A stretch of 64,000 nucleotides of DNA from an uncultured Prevotellaceae bacterium (GTDB taxonomy: Bacteria > Bacteroidota > Bacteroidia > Bacteroidales > Bacteroidaceae), in NCBI GenBank assembly GCA_946415645.1, contig CAMKTJ010000010.1:1-64000 (forward strand), written 5' to 3'. Of the stretch, positions 26,169-36,200 are shown piece after piece. The number at the start of each line of letters is the position of its first letter. Within the stretch, counting starts at the first letter, position 1. Position numbers and translations under genes: made by a program. The notes beneath the pieces were generated by a model. The model was not told the DNA's origin. It ran no database searches and saw nothing but the letters and a program-made list of their open reading frames with translations.

Positions 26169-26600
26169 ATGAAGAAACTCTTCCTCTTTCTATCCGCCAT
26201 ACCATGCGCTGTAGTCCCTGCTATATTTGCAGGTATTATTCATCTGGTCTTAATGTATGCTATCCTAACGGCAATAACGGAAGACTTCTGGCGGATAGTC
26301 ATAGGTGTCGTCCTGGTGGTAATATTTGCTTATGCCGACAATTGGATTCAGTCGTTCTACCCGTACCTGGCATATCCTTTCTTTAAGATAGTAGGGAAGC
26401 ATCGTCAGTTTATGTTTCTGCAGAAAGTGGCTCACTTCACGGTTGTTGCTTTGGCCATATATCTTATATTTACCCGTTTCCCGTTCACTTGTATGCCACA
26501 GTACATTTTTGCCGGAGTGCTATGTGCTGTAATGTTCGGTCTTCATTGGGATTATTGCAAGAAGGGAACAATGGGTGTTCGTGGTAATACCTTCAAATAG
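26169..26600 (+). CDS. hypothetical integral membrane protein
   Basis: 143 residues with four predicted membrane segments (about 5-35, 42-62, 84-101, 110-124). I do not recognise a family. It starts ten bases after the TlpA-like gene and shares its transcription unit, so a role in envelope redox or in the same stress response is possible but only inferred. The bidirectional hairpin follows. Confidence 0.75.
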   Translation: MKKLFLFLSAIPCAVVPAIFAGIIHLVLMYAILTAITEDFWRIVIGVVLVVIFAYADNWIQSFYPYLAYPFFKIVGKHRQFMFLQKVAHFTVVALAIYLIFTRFPFTCMPQYIFAGVLCAVMFGLHWDYCKKGTMGVRGNTFK

Positions 26601-26630
26601 AATTGTCCGTACAGGATTGAACAATATAAA

Positions 26631-26666
26631 AATAATGTGGGAGTCAAGAATGGCTCCCACATTATT
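26631..26666. terminator. bidirectional terminator
   Basis: AATAATGTGGGAG / CTCCCACATTATT stem between convergent genes; T-rich on both sides. Confidence 0.85.
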
Positions 26667-26687
26667 TATTATATATAGGTAATCAGT

Positions 26688-27440
26688 TTAGAAAGTGTAC
26701 TTCACGGCAACGGTGGGGTTGACGTAGAAAGTACGGCTAGCACCGTTGGTGGGCCAGATGAAGTTGTTGCTCAACTCAATCTCTGTACCAATGCTCAACT
26801 TATCGTTGGTACGGTTCTTACCGATAACATTGAACCAGAACTGAGGCTCAGAGAGGAAGATAAGGCCTTTGTCTAAGCCTGGTGTGTAACCATACCACAA
26901 ATCAGCAAAGCCGCTGAATGTGCACAGGCCCTGGGCAAAGTTGATACCCCATACAGCTGTTGTCTGGAAGCTGGCATGTGCATCAAAGGTAGCGTTGTTA
27001 AAGATTTGCTTGTACAAAGCCTGGAAGGTGAATGTCTTGCTAAAGTCATTGTTATGCCACTGCCAAGCGGGACCAACCAACATACACTGCTGGAAAGAGA
27101 ACTGGTTCTTTAGACCGCCATCATACTCGATGTGAGCAGTGAAACTGCTGTTGGTATTCTTTACTTTTGCAAAGGTGAAGTCGCGACTCATCTCCCAATA
27201 TGCGCCCATGGCACCGTTGTTCGAACGTCCTTTTCCTCTGTAGTCCATATCAATGAACAGGAAGGTTGAACCCAGCTTGTCGGCCTTGAAGAACTCGGCT
27301 GTAGCAGTGAACAACTGACGGTCAGCCTCAGAATCAGAATTCATGTGACGACCCAGATCATAATGCATCTGCAAGTTAAACTGTGCGCTGGCTGCCATTG
27401 CAAAACCCATCAGCGCTGAAACTAAGAATGTTTTTTTCAT
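26688..27440 (-). CDS. DUF5020-family outer membrane channel-like protein
   Basis: Signal peptide (1-19), then alternating-hydrophobicity strands ending in a terminal Phe (VNPTVAVKYTF), typical of an outer-membrane barrel. The start NLQMHYDLGRHM and KLGSTFLFIDMDYRGKG match the DUF5020 family, related to Tsx nucleoside channels. The next gene upstream on the same strand is upp (uracil salvage), which supports a nucleoside or base uptake role. About 120 bases of repeats separate the two. Function is inferred from fold and context. Confidence 0.8.
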   Translation of the reverse strand: MKKTFLVSALMGFAMAASAQFNLQMHYDLGRHMNSDSEADRQLFTATAEFFKADKLGSTFLFIDMDYRGKGRSNNGAMGAYWEMSRDFTFAKVKNTNSSFTAHIEYDGGLKNQFSFQQCMLVGPAWQWHNNDFSKTFTFQALYKQIFNNATFDAHASFQTTAVWGINFAQGLCTFSGFADLWYGYTPGLDKGLIFLSEPQFWFNVIGKNRTNDKLSIGTEIELSNNFIWPTNGASRTFYVNPTVAVKYTF

Positions 27441-27499
27441 TGTTTTTTTTTGTGTGTAATTCGTTATTACTTTATAGTGTTACTAAAACATTTCGTTAT

Positions 27500-27556
27500 A
27501 TCGATTATCCTAATCCCTAATCTCTAATCCCTAATCGGGTTCCCCTCCCTGACGAG
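27500..27556. repeat. CTAATCCCTAATC / CCCCTCCC repeat
   Basis: CTAATCCCTAATCTCTAATC-type units followed by a C-rich block. Other members are at 37680-37705, 44950-44990 and 54410-54492. Confidence 0.8.
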
Positions 27557-27563
27557 AGGTTCT

Positions 27564-28223
27564 TTATATCTTCTCCCCATACATCAGGTCGCCGGCATCG
27601 CCTAAGCCGGGAACAATGTATTTGTGTTCGTTCAGTACGGGGTCTATAGCACCGCATACCAGTACTATGTCATCGCTAGGGAAGATATTCTGCAGATAAT
27701 CCACACCGCTCTGTGCTGCTATTACGCAGGCCATTACCAGGCGTTTGGGTTTTCCCTTGCTCTTCAGCGCTTCGTATGCCAGTTCCAGACTGCCGCCTGT
27801 TGTCAGCATGGGATCCACTAGGATGAGTGTCTTGCCGTCCAGGGCAGGTGATGCGCAGTATTCCACCTTGATGCCCACCTCGTTCATCTCGCGGTCCTTG
27901 TAGTATCGGTAGGCAGAAACAAAGGCGTTACCAGCCTCGTCAAATATATCTAGGAAAGCCTGATGCAGTGGCAGTCCGGCACGGAAGACGGTTCCTACAA
28001 CCACCTTGTCATCATAGGTGTTGATGTCGCATTTGTCCAATGGTGTCTGTATGGTCTTCTGGCTATAGGTTAGGAACTTGCTTATCTCGTAAGCTTCAAC
28101 ATGCCCGATACGTACAACATTCTGGCGGAATCGCATACGATCCTTCTGTACGTCAATGTTTCTCAGCTCGCTCATGTACTTGTTCAGTACACTGTTATTC
28201 TCGCTTAAGTTTATTACTTTCAT
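27564..28223 (-). CDS. upp: uracil phosphoribosyltransferase
   Basis: Makes UMP from uracil and PRPP in the cytoplasm. The PRPP loop is LILVDPMLTTGGS (133-145); the uracil-binding end is IVPGLGDAGDLMYG; VVVGTVFRAGLPL is also characteristic. 219 residues, family standard. It lies between a Tsx/DUF5020-like channel gene and an SGNH hydrolase gene, all on the minus strand with small gaps. Confidence 0.95.
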   Translation of the reverse strand: MKVINLSENNSVLNKYMSELRNIDVQKDRMRFRQNVVRIGHVEAYEISKFLTYSQKTIQTPLDKCDINTYDDKVVVGTVFRAGLPLHQAFLDIFDEAGNAFVSAYRYYKDREMNEVGIKVEYCASPALDGKTLILVDPMLTTGGSLELAYEALKSKGKPKRLVMACVIAAQSGVDYLQNIFPSDDIVLVCGAIDPVLNEHKYIVPGLGDAGDLMYGEKI

Positions 28224-28265
28224 TGTATTCTATATTATAAGATCAGTCCAATTGCTTAAAGAATG

Positions 28266-29117
28266 TCAGAAACTGTAGTACATCTCGTAAACAGCCTCCA
28301 ACTGTGGATACATCCAGCGGGCCAGACGCTCACCGCCTGCAGCGTTCAGATGCAAGCCGTCGCGGAAGAATACGCGGTTGCTGGCACCAATTTCCGTCAT
28401 GGGGGTCAGGCCGGAATAGCTGTAGGCATCCAGTACTATAAGTGAGTAGTATGCTGCTACCTCGCGTATAGCGTTTACGTATTCGCGGAAGGTCTTGCCT
28501 GTCTTTGCGTTGGTACCTTCTGTGATGGTCATGTCCGAATTTACAACATACTCCTTCTGGTCAATCTCTGTTCCGTGATGGATAGGAAGCATGACAACTA
28601 CAGGGATGTTGGGATAGCGTGCACGCAATCCTGAGAAGAGACGGTGCAGTCCACCGTAGAAGGTGTTCTTGTTAGGATTTGTTCCATCAGAGAACTCACC
28701 GAAGTCTGCTGTATCTGTATGGCCGAAGTCGTTGGTGCCACCAAACACAATTACCATATCCAAGTCCGTGGCCATGTTGGTGTAACGTTTCTCAAAGGCT
28801 TTTGCATCATCAGCGTTCCTTCTGGCAATATGGGTGGCAGAGATGCCGTAGTTAACAGCTGTGCATCCTGTCAGGTTGGCATAAGAGTTCACGTATTCGG
28901 CATTCTGTGTGATGCTGTCGCCCAGGAATCCAATTCTCTTACCATTCCAGTGCGACTTCTTTACGGGGGCTGCTTGTTCGGTATCCTTGGTTGCTGCGCA
29001 GTAGGTTGCATCTGCCTGAGCTATATCGCGTACTTCAACAGCGTCTATAGTTGCGTACTGCTTGGCCCATAGGGTAGGGCAAAGGCAAACAAACAGGAGT
29101 GTTAGTATTGCTCGCAT
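28266..29117 (-). CDS. exported SGNH/GDSL hydrolase
   Basis: Signal peptide (1-18) and an SGNH fold with block I FLGDSIT (Ser68), block II Gly in NYGISATH, block III GGTND (Asn129) and block V DGLHLN (Asp/His). These enzymes are esterases, often deacetylating carbohydrates. The ~40 residues after the signal (to about 57) are unusual and carry no domain. Ends 42 bases before upp; could be cotranscribed, but no functional link to uracil salvage is evident. Confidence 0.88.
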   Translation of the reverse strand: MRAILTLLFVCLCPTLWAKQYATIDAVEVRDIAQADATYCAATKDTEQAAPVKKSHWNGKRIGFLGDSITQNAEYVNSYANLTGCTAVNYGISATHIARRNADDAKAFEKRYTNMATDLDMVIVFGGTNDFGHTDTADFGEFSDGTNPNKNTFYGGLHRLFSGLRARYPNIPVVVMLPIHHGTEIDQKEYVVNSDMTITEGTNAKTGKTFREYVNAIREVAAYYSLIVLDAYSYSGLTPMTEIGASNRVFFRDGLHLNAAGGERLARWMYPQLEAVYEMYYSF

Positions 29118-29213
29118 AATAAAATAGTTCTAAGTTCTGTTATTTTGGGTGTAAAGTTACTGATTATTTTTGTAAAGTTGTTCTCTCATAGCCTAAAAAT
29201 CGGAAAAAAAGTG

Positions 29214-29221
29214 TACCTTTG
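29214..29221 (+). promoter_or_regulatory. -7 box of the first BASS gene
   Basis: TACCTTTG followed by CG, 26 bases before the ATG at 29248. Confidence 0.7.
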
Positions 29222-29247
29222 CGTCCGATTTTCTTGATAACGAGGAT

Positions 29248-30126
29248 ATGAATAGCATACTTATAGTGCTTCCCATCCTAACACTACTGATGTTTTGTTT
29301 AGGACTCACACTGGAAGCAAAGGATTTTCTTTTAGTGATTAAACGTGGTAAAGCTGTGCTGGGCGGACTGGCTGGACAACTCCTTATGCCTGCCATTGCA
29401 TTGGCTGTTGCCAAAGTGATGAATCTTGATCCTATCTTCACCATTGGTCTAGTGCTGATAGCCTGCTGTCCGGGTGGCAGTTCCAGCAATATCTTCAGTA
29501 TGCTGGCAAAGGGTGATGTTGCACTCTCTGTATCCTTAACGGCCCTGAGCAGCATTATCACGCTGTTCACCCTTCCGCTGATTATGCAATGGGTTACCGC
29601 TTCGGTGGGACAGCAGGTTGGCGTACAGCTACCAGTCAAGAACCTGCTCATGCAGAACCTTGTTACTATGCTGTTGCCTATATTAATAGGAATTATAATA
29701 AGGTATTATAAGCCTCAGCTGGCAGCACGCATCGCAAAGGTGCTCTCCAAGATGGCTTTCCCTGCCCTGATGTTGCTGGCAGGCATCTTCTTTGTTCAGC
29801 ACAGAGAGACTATAGCAACCAACTTCAGTGTCTTGGGACTGGCTGTCACATCATTACTTTTGGTAGCTGCACTATTTGCCTGCTTGTTGTGCTATGTTCT
29901 TGGTTTGCATACCCGGGAACGCCGCACCATCATCATAGAGGTGGGCATGCAGAATGCAGCACAGGCTATTGCCATAGCATCCAGTCCGTTTGTCTTCAAC
30001 GACGGCCGCTTTGCCATCCCCGCCATCCTCTATGCGCTGATGATGAATGTGGTCCTACTGACGTATGTGGGAGCCATAAAAGTGAAAGCCCCCTCCGACT
30101 CCCCCAAAGGAGGAGAGATAGAATAG
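29248..30126 (+). CDS. BASS-family (bile acid:sodium symporter-like) transporter 1
   Basis: About nine to ten membrane helices over 292 residues with the family motifs GLVLIACCPGGSSSNIFSMLAKGDVALSVSLT and IIIEVGMQNAAQAIAIA (crossover regions). Sodium-coupled import of an organic anion; bacterial members also carry pantoate, pyruvate or bile salts. The last 11 residues (APSDSPKGGEIE) are encoded by a CCCCTCCGACTCCCCC repeat, so the natural end may have been a few residues earlier. A second BASS gene lies at 54478-55407. The substrate is not predictable. Confidence 0.88.
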   Translation: MNSILIVLPILTLLMFCLGLTLEAKDFLLVIKRGKAVLGGLAGQLLMPAIALAVAKVMNLDPIFTIGLVLIACCPGGSSSNIFSMLAKGDVALSVSLTALSSIITLFTLPLIMQWVTASVGQQVGVQLPVKNLLMQNLVTMLLPILIGIIIRYYKPQLAARIAKVLSKMAFPALMLLAGIFFVQHRETIATNFSVLGLAVTSLLLVAALFACLLCYVLGLHTRERRTIIIEVGMQNAAQAIAIASSPFVFNDGRFAIPAILYALMMNVVLLTYVGAIKVKAPSDSPKGGEIE

Positions 30127-30209
30127 AATTGAATCCTAGTTCCAAATAGATAAACTAGTCTGACTGGTTTAACTAGTAAAACTAGCCATCCTAGATAATA
30201 ACTACAACA
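30127..30209 (+). other. CTAG-rich gap
   Basis: Five CTAG tetramers in about 60 bases, as AACTAGT/CTAGTT direct and inverted copies. No gene or terminator; purpose unknown. Confidence 0.5.
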
Positions 30210-31880
30210 ATGAAAAAGATATTGATATGTGCGCTTGCATTCCCCTTTGCTATGGGAATGTCAGCTCAGACAAAAGTTGAGGGAGAAGTAACTTTAGGTG
30301 CAGGATATGGCGAGACGGCGCCTTATCTGGGAGGTGTTAAAATGAAGATTAACACGGACAAGTTCACCATCAAGCCTTACTTTAACGTAAAATCCATAAT
30401 GCCTTATAATTCAACTGAGTTGACAAGTATGGATCTTATATATAATAACTCAGGCGACCACTTTACGCAGGAGCAGGAGCATTGGCAGAATGGTGTCAGT
30501 CTGAAGTATGGTACTGACTTCCAGTACCGTCTGAAGAATCGTGATATCTTCCAGGCCAGCATCGATGGTGATTACACAGAAAGAGCTATCAATGGAGAGC
30601 GTACGGAGTTCTTTTATGATCCCACTGGTGCTCTCATTTCCAGCGTAAAATCTGCCCTCAGATTCCCCCGTTTAGACAAGAACGAGGTTAAGGTACAGAC
30701 CTCTTACTTGCATAAGACTAACGTCGAGGGTGGGGAGTTCTTGCTGAAGTATACCTATGAGTTGGAGCAGGAGGATGAGGACAAGCGTCAGGAACTGGCT
30801 GAGACGGTCAACTTTGATGACTACTCCCTGAGTCATGTTACGGGCGACATAAATATACACAATCACGAGTTTCTCTGTGACTGGAAGGCTCCCTTGGTTT
30901 GTGATTCTTACAGTCATTTGTTCAACTTAGGCATGCGTTATAATAACCGTTACATCATCAGTGACGATGCCCAGTATCTTGATGGCCGTAAGAAATACGA
31001 CGAGGTTTTCCGTCATAAAATGCATACAATGGCCGTATATGCCGGATATGGCCTGAAGGCGAATGCCTGGGAGGCTGATGCACGTGTAGAGTACGACTAT
31101 ACCCGTATGCAGGAGAAGAACCTGAATGATGTAATTCCACAGGCCAAATTAGTGTACCACTTCAACCCTTTCCACTCACTGACCGCCAGCTATGCTATGC
31201 GTATTGTTCGTCCTACCTTGTCATATCTGGTTGATTGTGAGACAGTAAGTCCTTATACAAAGAAATATGGTAACAAGGAACTGGAGGGCACACATATCAA
31301 CCGTATGGCTTTGACATATAATATGTTGGCTCCTAAAGTGATATTTACTGCTACTGTTGCCCATATCAATGTTACTGACGGCTTCAATGCTATTTGGTAT
31401 GTGGATGATAATGTACGTAACTATACCTGGGGCAATGAGGGCGTACGTAAGGCTGTTGAGATTACTCCACAGGTACAATGGCTTGCAGCTGCTGGTACCA
31501 AGGTGAATGCAGCCTTCACAGCCTTGTGGGACGAGCGTATTGCCTATGCCATTAACCTGAGGAATCCCAACTGGGGCTTTACCGGTAAGGCTGGACTTGA
31601 GCAGGTGTTGCCTCAGGGCATTAAGTTAGGCGTTAATGCTATGGTTTCTAAGGGTAATACCGTAGATGTATATTCTCACGAGGGTCTGAACTACACCTTT
31701 GGCGCTAATGTAATGCGTTCATTCCTGAACGATAAGCTGACTGCCAGCCTGGAATACGAATACAAGAAACTTCCCGAGATAGAGATCACTCAGTGTGCCC
31801 CTATAGGATATACGGGAAGCCTTTATACTCGTCACCACAATCCCAATACGGTGAAGTTAGCGCTTACCTATATGTTCTAA
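30210..31880 (+). CDS. outer membrane beta-barrel protein (TonB-receptor-like barrel without plug)
   Basis: Signal peptide (1-19), then amphipathic strands to a C-terminal aromatic (NTVKLALTYMF). The second half resembles the barrel of the outer-membrane beta-barrel family seen at the C-terminus of TonB-dependent receptors (HSLTASYAMRIVRPTLSYLVDC, EGTHINRMALTYNML). No plug domain or carboxypeptidase-like domain precedes it, and 556 residues is shorter than a receptor. It follows the BASS gene by 83 bases. The cargo is unknown. Confidence 0.72.
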   Translation: MKKILICALAFPFAMGMSAQTKVEGEVTLGAGYGETAPYLGGVKMKINTDKFTIKPYFNVKSIMPYNSTELTSMDLIYNNSGDHFTQEQEHWQNGVSLKYGTDFQYRLKNRDIFQASIDGDYTERAINGERTEFFYDPTGALISSVKSALRFPRLDKNEVKVQTSYLHKTNVEGGEFLLKYTYELEQEDEDKRQELAETVNFDDYSLSHVTGDINIHNHEFLCDWKAPLVCDSYSHLFNLGMRYNNRYIISDDAQYLDGRKKYDEVFRHKMHTMAVYAGYGLKANAWEADARVEYDYTRMQEKNLNDVIPQAKLVYHFNPFHSLTASYAMRIVRPTLSYLVDCETVSPYTKKYGNKELEGTHINRMALTYNMLAPKVIFTATVAHINVTDGFNAIWYVDDNVRNYTWGNEGVRKAVEITPQVQWLAAAGTKVNAAFTALWDERIAYAINLRNPNWGFTGKAGLEQVLPQGIKLGVNAMVSKGNTVDVYSHEGLNYTFGANVMRSFLNDKLTASLEYEYKKLPEIEITQCAPIGYTGSLYTRHHNPNTVKLALTYMF

Positions 31881-31928
31881 GGGTAATACCTAAAAGTAGT
31901 GATTTTCAAAAGAAACAATAGGATGGAT

Positions 31929-31948
31929 ATATTTCTTTAAAGAAATAT
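31929..31948. promoter_or_regulatory. perfect 20-bp palindrome at the cus promoter
   Basis: ATATTTCTTTAAAGAAATAT ends three bases before the -7 box (31952-31959, TATCTTTG). It lies where a repressor or activator dimer would bind. A near copy (17 bp) precedes the hsdM -7 box at 56244-56260. Confidence 0.65.
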
Positions 31949-31951
31949 CAC

Positions 31952-31959
31952 TATCTTTG
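31952..31959 (+). promoter_or_regulatory. -7 box of the metal-efflux operon
   Basis: TATCTTTG followed by CACCCG; implies a leader of about 110 bases. Confidence 0.7.
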
Positions 31960-31965
31960 CACCCG

Positions 31966-32078
31966 AAAAACAAAAAACGGAGTATATAACAATGGTCCTC
32001 TGCTGATGTATGGTCTCACCATAAGCAGAGGACTGAATAAAACTAAAGCTACTCTTGTGGTAGCTTACTTTTTTTATT
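31966..32078 (+). promoter_or_regulatory. structured leader of the metal-efflux operon (candidate attenuator)
   Basis: Hairpin 1 (31995-32033) has 10 outer pairs (GTCCTCTGCT / AGCAGAGGAC), a four-base bulge, and 6 inner pairs (TATGGT / ACCATA). Hairpin 2 (32046-32066, AAGCTAC / GTAGCTT) is followed by seven T (32069-32075), as in an intrinsic terminator. The cusB ATG comes only four bases later. A four-codon ORF (MVLC) overlaps hairpin 1. This layout suggests control by premature termination; I know of no matching riboswitch class. Confidence 0.6.
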
Positions 32079-33200
32079 ATGAGGATAAACAGCATCTGTG
32101 TAAAAGCGGTTTTAGTTACATCTTTCTTTACCGTTGTTGCCTGTAGTAACAATGGCAGTCAGAGTTCAGAAGAGAGTGGGGGTATCCTGTCGGCAAGCGA
32201 CACAATAGAAATCCCTGAGGGTTCTAATCTCATAGGCAAATTAAAGACCGGGAAGGTAACATTGTCGCCTCATGCGGCAACCATAAAGACTACCGGAGTG
32301 ATAACTCCCATACCTACCGAGTATGCCGAGATAGCTGCACCCTTGCCAGGTCGCGTGGTGAAAACCCATATCCATCTGGGGCAGGTGGTAAAGGTGGGCA
32401 CTCCGCTTTTTGATATTGCCTCTTCTGAATATTCAGAGGTAGCAAAGGAATATACCAGAACGCATACCGAAATGCAACAGGCTGAGCGTGCACTGAACCG
32501 TGTGAAAGACCTTTATGACAACCATGTAGCATCTAGTAAGGAGGTTGAGGAAGCTCAGACTGCCCTGAACATAGCTCGTGGCGAATATAATCACGCATTG
32601 TCCGTCGCCAAGGAATATCAGATTAACACGGCTAACCTGACGGTGGGTCATCCTATGACGGTTAAGTCGCCCATTCATGGTAAGGTGCTGAAGAATGATA
32701 TCGTGATAGGTGAATACCTCAAGGAAGATGCTGAAGCCAAAGTGATAATAGCCAATCTTGACAAGGTATGGCTTAAAGCTAATATCAGCGAGAAAGAGGC
32801 TCCGTTGGTTAAGGACATCCAGAGTGTGGATATCCGTACCGTAGCAAATGCCGACAGCGTGTTACACGGCAAGATAGTATATGTAGGCGGCATGTTGGAT
32901 CCTGAGACCCGTACCTTACAGACTGTCATAGAATGTGATAACCGTAAGGGTGAACTGATGCCTAACATGTATGCCGATCTGACACTCTATCAGGCTCAGA
33001 AGGATTGTATCATCATTCCCAAGGAGGCTGTTCTGCAGAGCAACGAGGGTCGTTTTGTGATGCGTAAGGTGGGCGAGAGACTTTATTGCCGCACTTATGT
33101 GACCGTTCATTCTACCTCCGACGGACGTCTGATGGTGCTGGATGGTCTGAAGGTAGGAGACGAGATAATCACCAAGGGTGTGTTCTACCTTTCCGAATAA
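32079..33200 (+). CDS. CusB/CzcB-type RND periplasmic adaptor lipoprotein
   Basis: Joins the inner-membrane pump to the outer-membrane channel. A lipoprotein signal (VLVTSFFTVVAC, about residue 22), a lipoyl/barrel-sandwich half (IAAPLPGRVVKTHIHLGQVVKVGTPLFDI), an alpha-hairpin (about 120-185, YTRTHTEMQQAERALNRVKDLYD...KEVEEAQTALNIARGEY), the other lipoyl half (VKSPIHGKVLKNDIVIGEYL) and beta-barrel domains. First gene of cusB-cusA-tolC, with gaps of 41 and -4 bases. No His-rich metal-binding extension is seen. Confidence 0.9.
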   Translation: MRINSICVKAVLVTSFFTVVACSNNGSQSSEESGGILSASDTIEIPEGSNLIGKLKTGKVTLSPHAATIKTTGVITPIPTEYAEIAAPLPGRVVKTHIHLGQVVKVGTPLFDIASSEYSEVAKEYTRTHTEMQQAERALNRVKDLYDNHVASSKEVEEAQTALNIARGEYNHALSVAKEYQINTANLTVGHPMTVKSPIHGKVLKNDIVIGEYLKEDAEAKVIIANLDKVWLKANISEKEAPLVKDIQSVDIRTVANADSVLHGKIVYVGGMLDPETRTLQTVIECDNRKGELMPNMYADLTLYQAQKDCIIIPKEAVLQSNEGRFVMRKVGERLYCRTYVTVHSTSDGRLMVLDGLKVGDEIITKGVFYLSE

Positions 33201-33241
33201 AGAGAAGAATCAACTTATCACTTGTCTAATTCCAATACAGA

Positions 33242-36200
33242 ATGATAAACAAGATAGTAAACTGGGCACTGGATCACAGAGTACTCATGTCGGTTATCTT
33301 CGGTGCCCTGTGTGGCATAGGAGTAATAGCCTGGAGAGGACTCTCCATTGATGCCTACCCCGATATTTCCGATACTACGGTACAGATCGTAACACAGGTG
33401 CCGGGCCTCGCTACCGAGGAGATAGAACAGCAGATAACCATACCCGTGGAACGTGCTGTAGCAGGTATCCCTGACGTTAATATCCTGCGTAGCAAGAACT
33501 CGTTTGGTATATCAACGGTAATTCTGGTGTTTGACGATAAGGTGGACGACTACTGGGCACGCCAGCGTGTGACCGAGCGTCTGAGCGGTCTGGAGCTGCC
33601 CTATGATGCGGTACCTGAACTGAATCCGCTGACAGCACCTACAGGCGAGATTTATCGCTATGTGCTCAAGAGCACCGATGGGTCGCATGATTTGCGTAGC
33701 CTTACCGATATTCACAAGTGGACGGTTATTCCTTACCTTAGGAAGATTCAGGGCATTGCTGATGTCAGCAACTATGGCGGCATCACCACGCAGTATCAGG
33801 TGGAACTGTCGCCTGACAAACTTACTGAATACGGTGTCTCACTCAACGATGTGGTTGAGAAGATTGAGCAGAACAACATTAATGCTGGTGGTAGTCTGCT
33901 GTCCGAGGGTAGCCTGGGCTATGTGGTCAGGGGTATTGGCTTGGTGAGCGACCTTGACGCACTCGGAGATATTGTGGTAAAGAGCTCCAACGGTATTCCT
34001 GTATATCTGAAGGACCTGGGTGAGCTGAAATACGGTAATCTGGAGAGGAAGGGTGTACTGGGTTACATCGATGATGAATGTGCGTACGATGATGCCGTGG
34101 AGGGCATTGTGCAGATGCTGCGTGGTGAGAATCCTTCTGATGTCCTGGAGAAAGTGCATCAGGCTGTAGATGAACTGAACAACGGAATCCTGCCCAAGGG
34201 AGTAGAGATACATCCGTTCCTAGACCGTACCAACTTGGTCAACCAGACGTTGAACACCGTCAGCCATACGCTGCTGGTGGGTATGTTGCTGGTAATTGTG
34301 GTTCTCTTTGTCTTCCTCGGCAATCTTCGTGGAGCCGTAATTGTGGCTATCACCATCCCCATTTCGTTGCTGATAGCCTTTATCCTGATGAAGCTGACCG
34401 GCATGCCTGCCAACCTGCTTTCATTAGGTGCCATAGACTTTGGTATCCTGGTGGACGGTTCCATCGTGATGATGGAGACTATCCTGAAGAAGCGTGAGCG
34501 TCATCCCGATGAAGAGCTGACGGTAGATCAGGTGAAGAAACGTGCCAAGGATGTGGCCCGTTCCATCTTCTTCTCTACCATTATCATCATTACGGCTTAT
34601 ATGCCGCTGTTCGCCTTCGAACATATCGAGCGTCGTCTCTTCACCCCTATGGCGTTTACCGTTGGTTATGCCTTGTTGGGTGCACTGCTGACGGCATTGC
34701 TGCTTACGCCTACACTCTCATACGTGGCTTATCACATGCCCAGTAAGATGCGTCGTAATATCTGGCTCGAGAAGCTGACCGTATGGTATAAGGGTATAAC
34801 TGAGAAAATCCTTACCAAGACTCGTCTTGTAATGACTGTTCTGGCTGTTATCCTCCTCGGAGCTGTGGTACTTTCCATAACAGTGGGCAAGGACTTCCTG
34901 CCTACACTCGATGAGGGTTCTATCTGGGTACAGGTGCAGTTGCCTTCAGGTCTTTCTATCGAACAGTCTAAGCAGATGGCTGATGAGATGAGAAACAAGC
35001 TGAAAGCATTCGACGAGACTTCATACGTGATGACGCAGTTGGGTCGTGACGATGAGGGCGCTGAGTGCTTCTCGCTCTCACATATTGAGGTGGGTGTAGG
35101 TCTTAAGCCATACAACACCTGGAAGTCCAAGCGTACCAAGGCCGAGTTGGTGGCTGCCATGTCAGACACCATAGCCACTATGCCGGGCTATACGGCAGGT
35201 TTCTCACAGCCTATTATTGATATGGTGATGGACCAGATTGCAGGTACTCATAGCGACCTGGCGCTTAAGATCTACTCTGATGACTTGGAGACAACACGCA
35301 ACATAGCTGACCAGATAGTGAAGTTGCTTTCCCTGATACCGGGTGCCAGCGATGTGGCAATAGATCAGGAGCCTCCTTCACCTCAGCTGCAAATATCTAT
35401 TGACCGCCAGCGTATAGCACAATACGGCCTCAATGCTTCAGATGTGGCTGACCTCATAGAGATTGCTATTGGCGGTAAGGCTGTTTCCCAGATATTCTCG
35501 GGTAGTAAGGTGTATGATATAACCTGCCGTTATGCCGAGAAATACCGTGATACGCCCGAGAAGATTGCTGCACTGACCCTCACCACAGAGAGTGGGGTAA
35601 AGGTACCTCTCTCTGCTGTTGCAACGGTCAAGACATCGCTTGGAGCCAGCACCATTATGCGCGAGACAAGCCAGCGCTATACACTTGTGCGTCTCAATCT
35701 TCGCGGGTCCGACCTGACAACCTTTGTGGATAAGGCCAATAGTATGATAGAGAAGAACATCGACTATGACCACGAGGCTGTTCACCTGCAGTGGGCAGGA
35801 CAGTTCGACAATCGTAACAGAGCCTTCAGTCGTCTCATGCTGGTCATTCCTCTCACACTTATTGTGATGTTTATACTGCTGATTCTGGCGTTCGGGAATA
35901 TCAGACAGGCAGGTCTGCTGATGTCGGTGGTGCCCTTGGCTCTCTTTGGCGGTATGTTGGCGCTGAACATTCGTGAGATGACGCTCAACGTATCCTCTGC
36001 CGTCGGTTTTATCGCCCTTATCGGTGTGGCTATCCAGAACGGTGTTATTATGATTACCCACATCAATAATCTGCGTAACGAGGGCAGATCCTTACGCGAT
36101 GCTGTGGTATCCGGTGCTTCCCATCGTATGAGGCCCGTACTCCTGACAGCTTCTGTGGCCATCCTGGGACTGTTCCCTGCCTCTGTCTCCACTGGCATCG

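Noticed and set aside
31993-32007. MVLC leader peptide as a proven sensor ORF
   Set aside because: Only four codons and no ribosome site; kept as part of the leader finding but not as a gene.
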